Assembly (NCBI GenBank): GCA_030145715.1
Contig: JAIXHQ010000004.1
Location: 1-64,000 of the forward strand
Source: Sphingopyxis sp.
Lineage (GTDB): Bacteria > Pseudomonadota > Alphaproteobacteria > Sphingomonadales > Sphingomonadaceae
DNA: 64,000 bases
Direction of reading: 5' to 3'
The position numbers and the translations under genes were made by a program. Below the pieces are notes generated by a model. It was not told the DNA's origin. It saw nothing but the letters and a program-made list of their open reading frames with translations, and ran no database searches. This document shows, piece by piece, positions 63,642-64,000 of this stretch. The first letter of the stretch is position 1. Each line of letters opens with the position of its first letter.

Positions 63642-64000
63642 CAAAAACTATCCTTCAGATCGGTCAGGCCCGCAGCCGTGTCGAGAATCAGGGCGGACGC
63701 GGTATGCCATAGCTCGGCGTCGGCCGCGGCGAGAACCCCCATTCCGGGGCCGCCGACGCGATAGGGCGCGCCATCCCAATGGGTAATCTTCCCGCCAGCT
63801 TCGGTCAGGAACAGCGCACCGGCGGCATGATCCCACGGCAGGATGCGCTGAAACAGCGCGACATCGTCCTGCCCCAGCGCCAGCCGGGCATAGCTTTCGG
63901 CGGCGCAGCGCGGGACGGGTTGAACGTCGAACATCTGATCGGCGAAAGCATGTAGCGCCTCCCGCCGGTCCGACGGCAGGAAATGCGACCCCAGCGCCGC
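63641..64000 (-). CDS. inositol-monophosphatase-family protein, C-terminal part
   Basis: The gene is cut by the right edge; 119 C-terminal residues are visible, in frame to base 64000. The motif LPWDHAAGALFLTEAGGKIT contains the metal-binding WDxxAG block of inositol monophosphatase/3'-phosphoadenosine phosphatase enzymes. Substrate is unknown (inositol phosphate, PAP or a sugar phosphate). It opens the glycan operon as seen, and its stop shares one base with the wza start, so it may be a metabolic or regulatory part of that operon. Confidence 0.85.
   Translation of the reverse strand, partial: AALGSHFLPSDRREALHAFADQMFDVQPVPRCAAESYARLALGQDDVALFQRILPWDHAAGALFLTEAGGKITHWDGAPYRVGGPGMGVLAAADAELWHTASALILDTAAGLTDLKDSF

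Overview
The window looks like chromosomal DNA of an alphaproteobacterium, most likely a Sphingomonadales member close to Sphingopyxis. The DNA is GC-rich, the partial 16S sequence at the left edge has alphaproteobacterial features, the hisS-prfA-prmC-DUF4167 order fits the group, and there is a 1,576-residue NAD-dependent glutamate dehydrogenase and a TonB-box-like word typical of sphingomonad receptors. The genus is an inference. No insertion sequence, prophage, CRISPR array or tRNA gene was recognised.

Layout. 1-812: 5' part of a 16S rRNA gene (minus strand) with its promoter and boxA leader. 0.8-3.6 kb: a Wzx-like flippase, a CBS protein, a small membrane protein and a YciA-type thioesterase. 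3.6-11.1 kb (minus): two tandem secreted DUF4139 paralogues, DUF4167, prmC, prfA, hisS. 11.2-22.7 kb: housekeeping and metabolic genes (M61 peptidase, ppa, MscS, metC, sseA, a proline-rich membrane protein, queF, a thioesterase, a P450, a HerA-like ATPase). 22.9-33.8 kb: membrane quality control (HtrA, HflC, HflK), Mrp, a CoA-binding protein, an orphan Tat-exported molybdenum hydroxylase subunit, hemH, a DUF1963 protein and phbB. 34.1-43.6 kb: a ribbon-helix-helix protein, an ATP-grasp protein coupled to the large glutamate dehydrogenase, a PAS protein, an AT-rich gap, DUF983 and a MocR-like regulator. 43.7-50.7 kb (minus): tetR plus a MexEF-OprN-like RND efflux operon. 50.7-64 kb: a surface-glycan region.

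The glycan region has rfbF-rfbG on the plus strand, making CDP-4-keto-6-deoxyglucose. It converges on a nine-gene minus-strand operon in which every junction overlaps: an inositol-phosphatase-like gene (cut by the right edge), Wza-like export, Wzz-like chain length, a GtrB-like GT2, a polytopic glycosyltransferase, an NAD-dependent epimerase, a ThDP enzyme, GtrA and a methyltransferase. Together they suggest synthesis of a CDP-linked, possibly branched or methylated deoxysugar and its Gtr-type transfer to a surface polymer.

The most notable non-coding structures are: an intrinsic terminator that contains the ribosome binding site of the next gene (6590-6622); a shared TetR operator word at two promoters plus a structured ~318-nt leader before the efflux operon; and a 61-nt stem-loop repeat found twice, both times between convergent genes.
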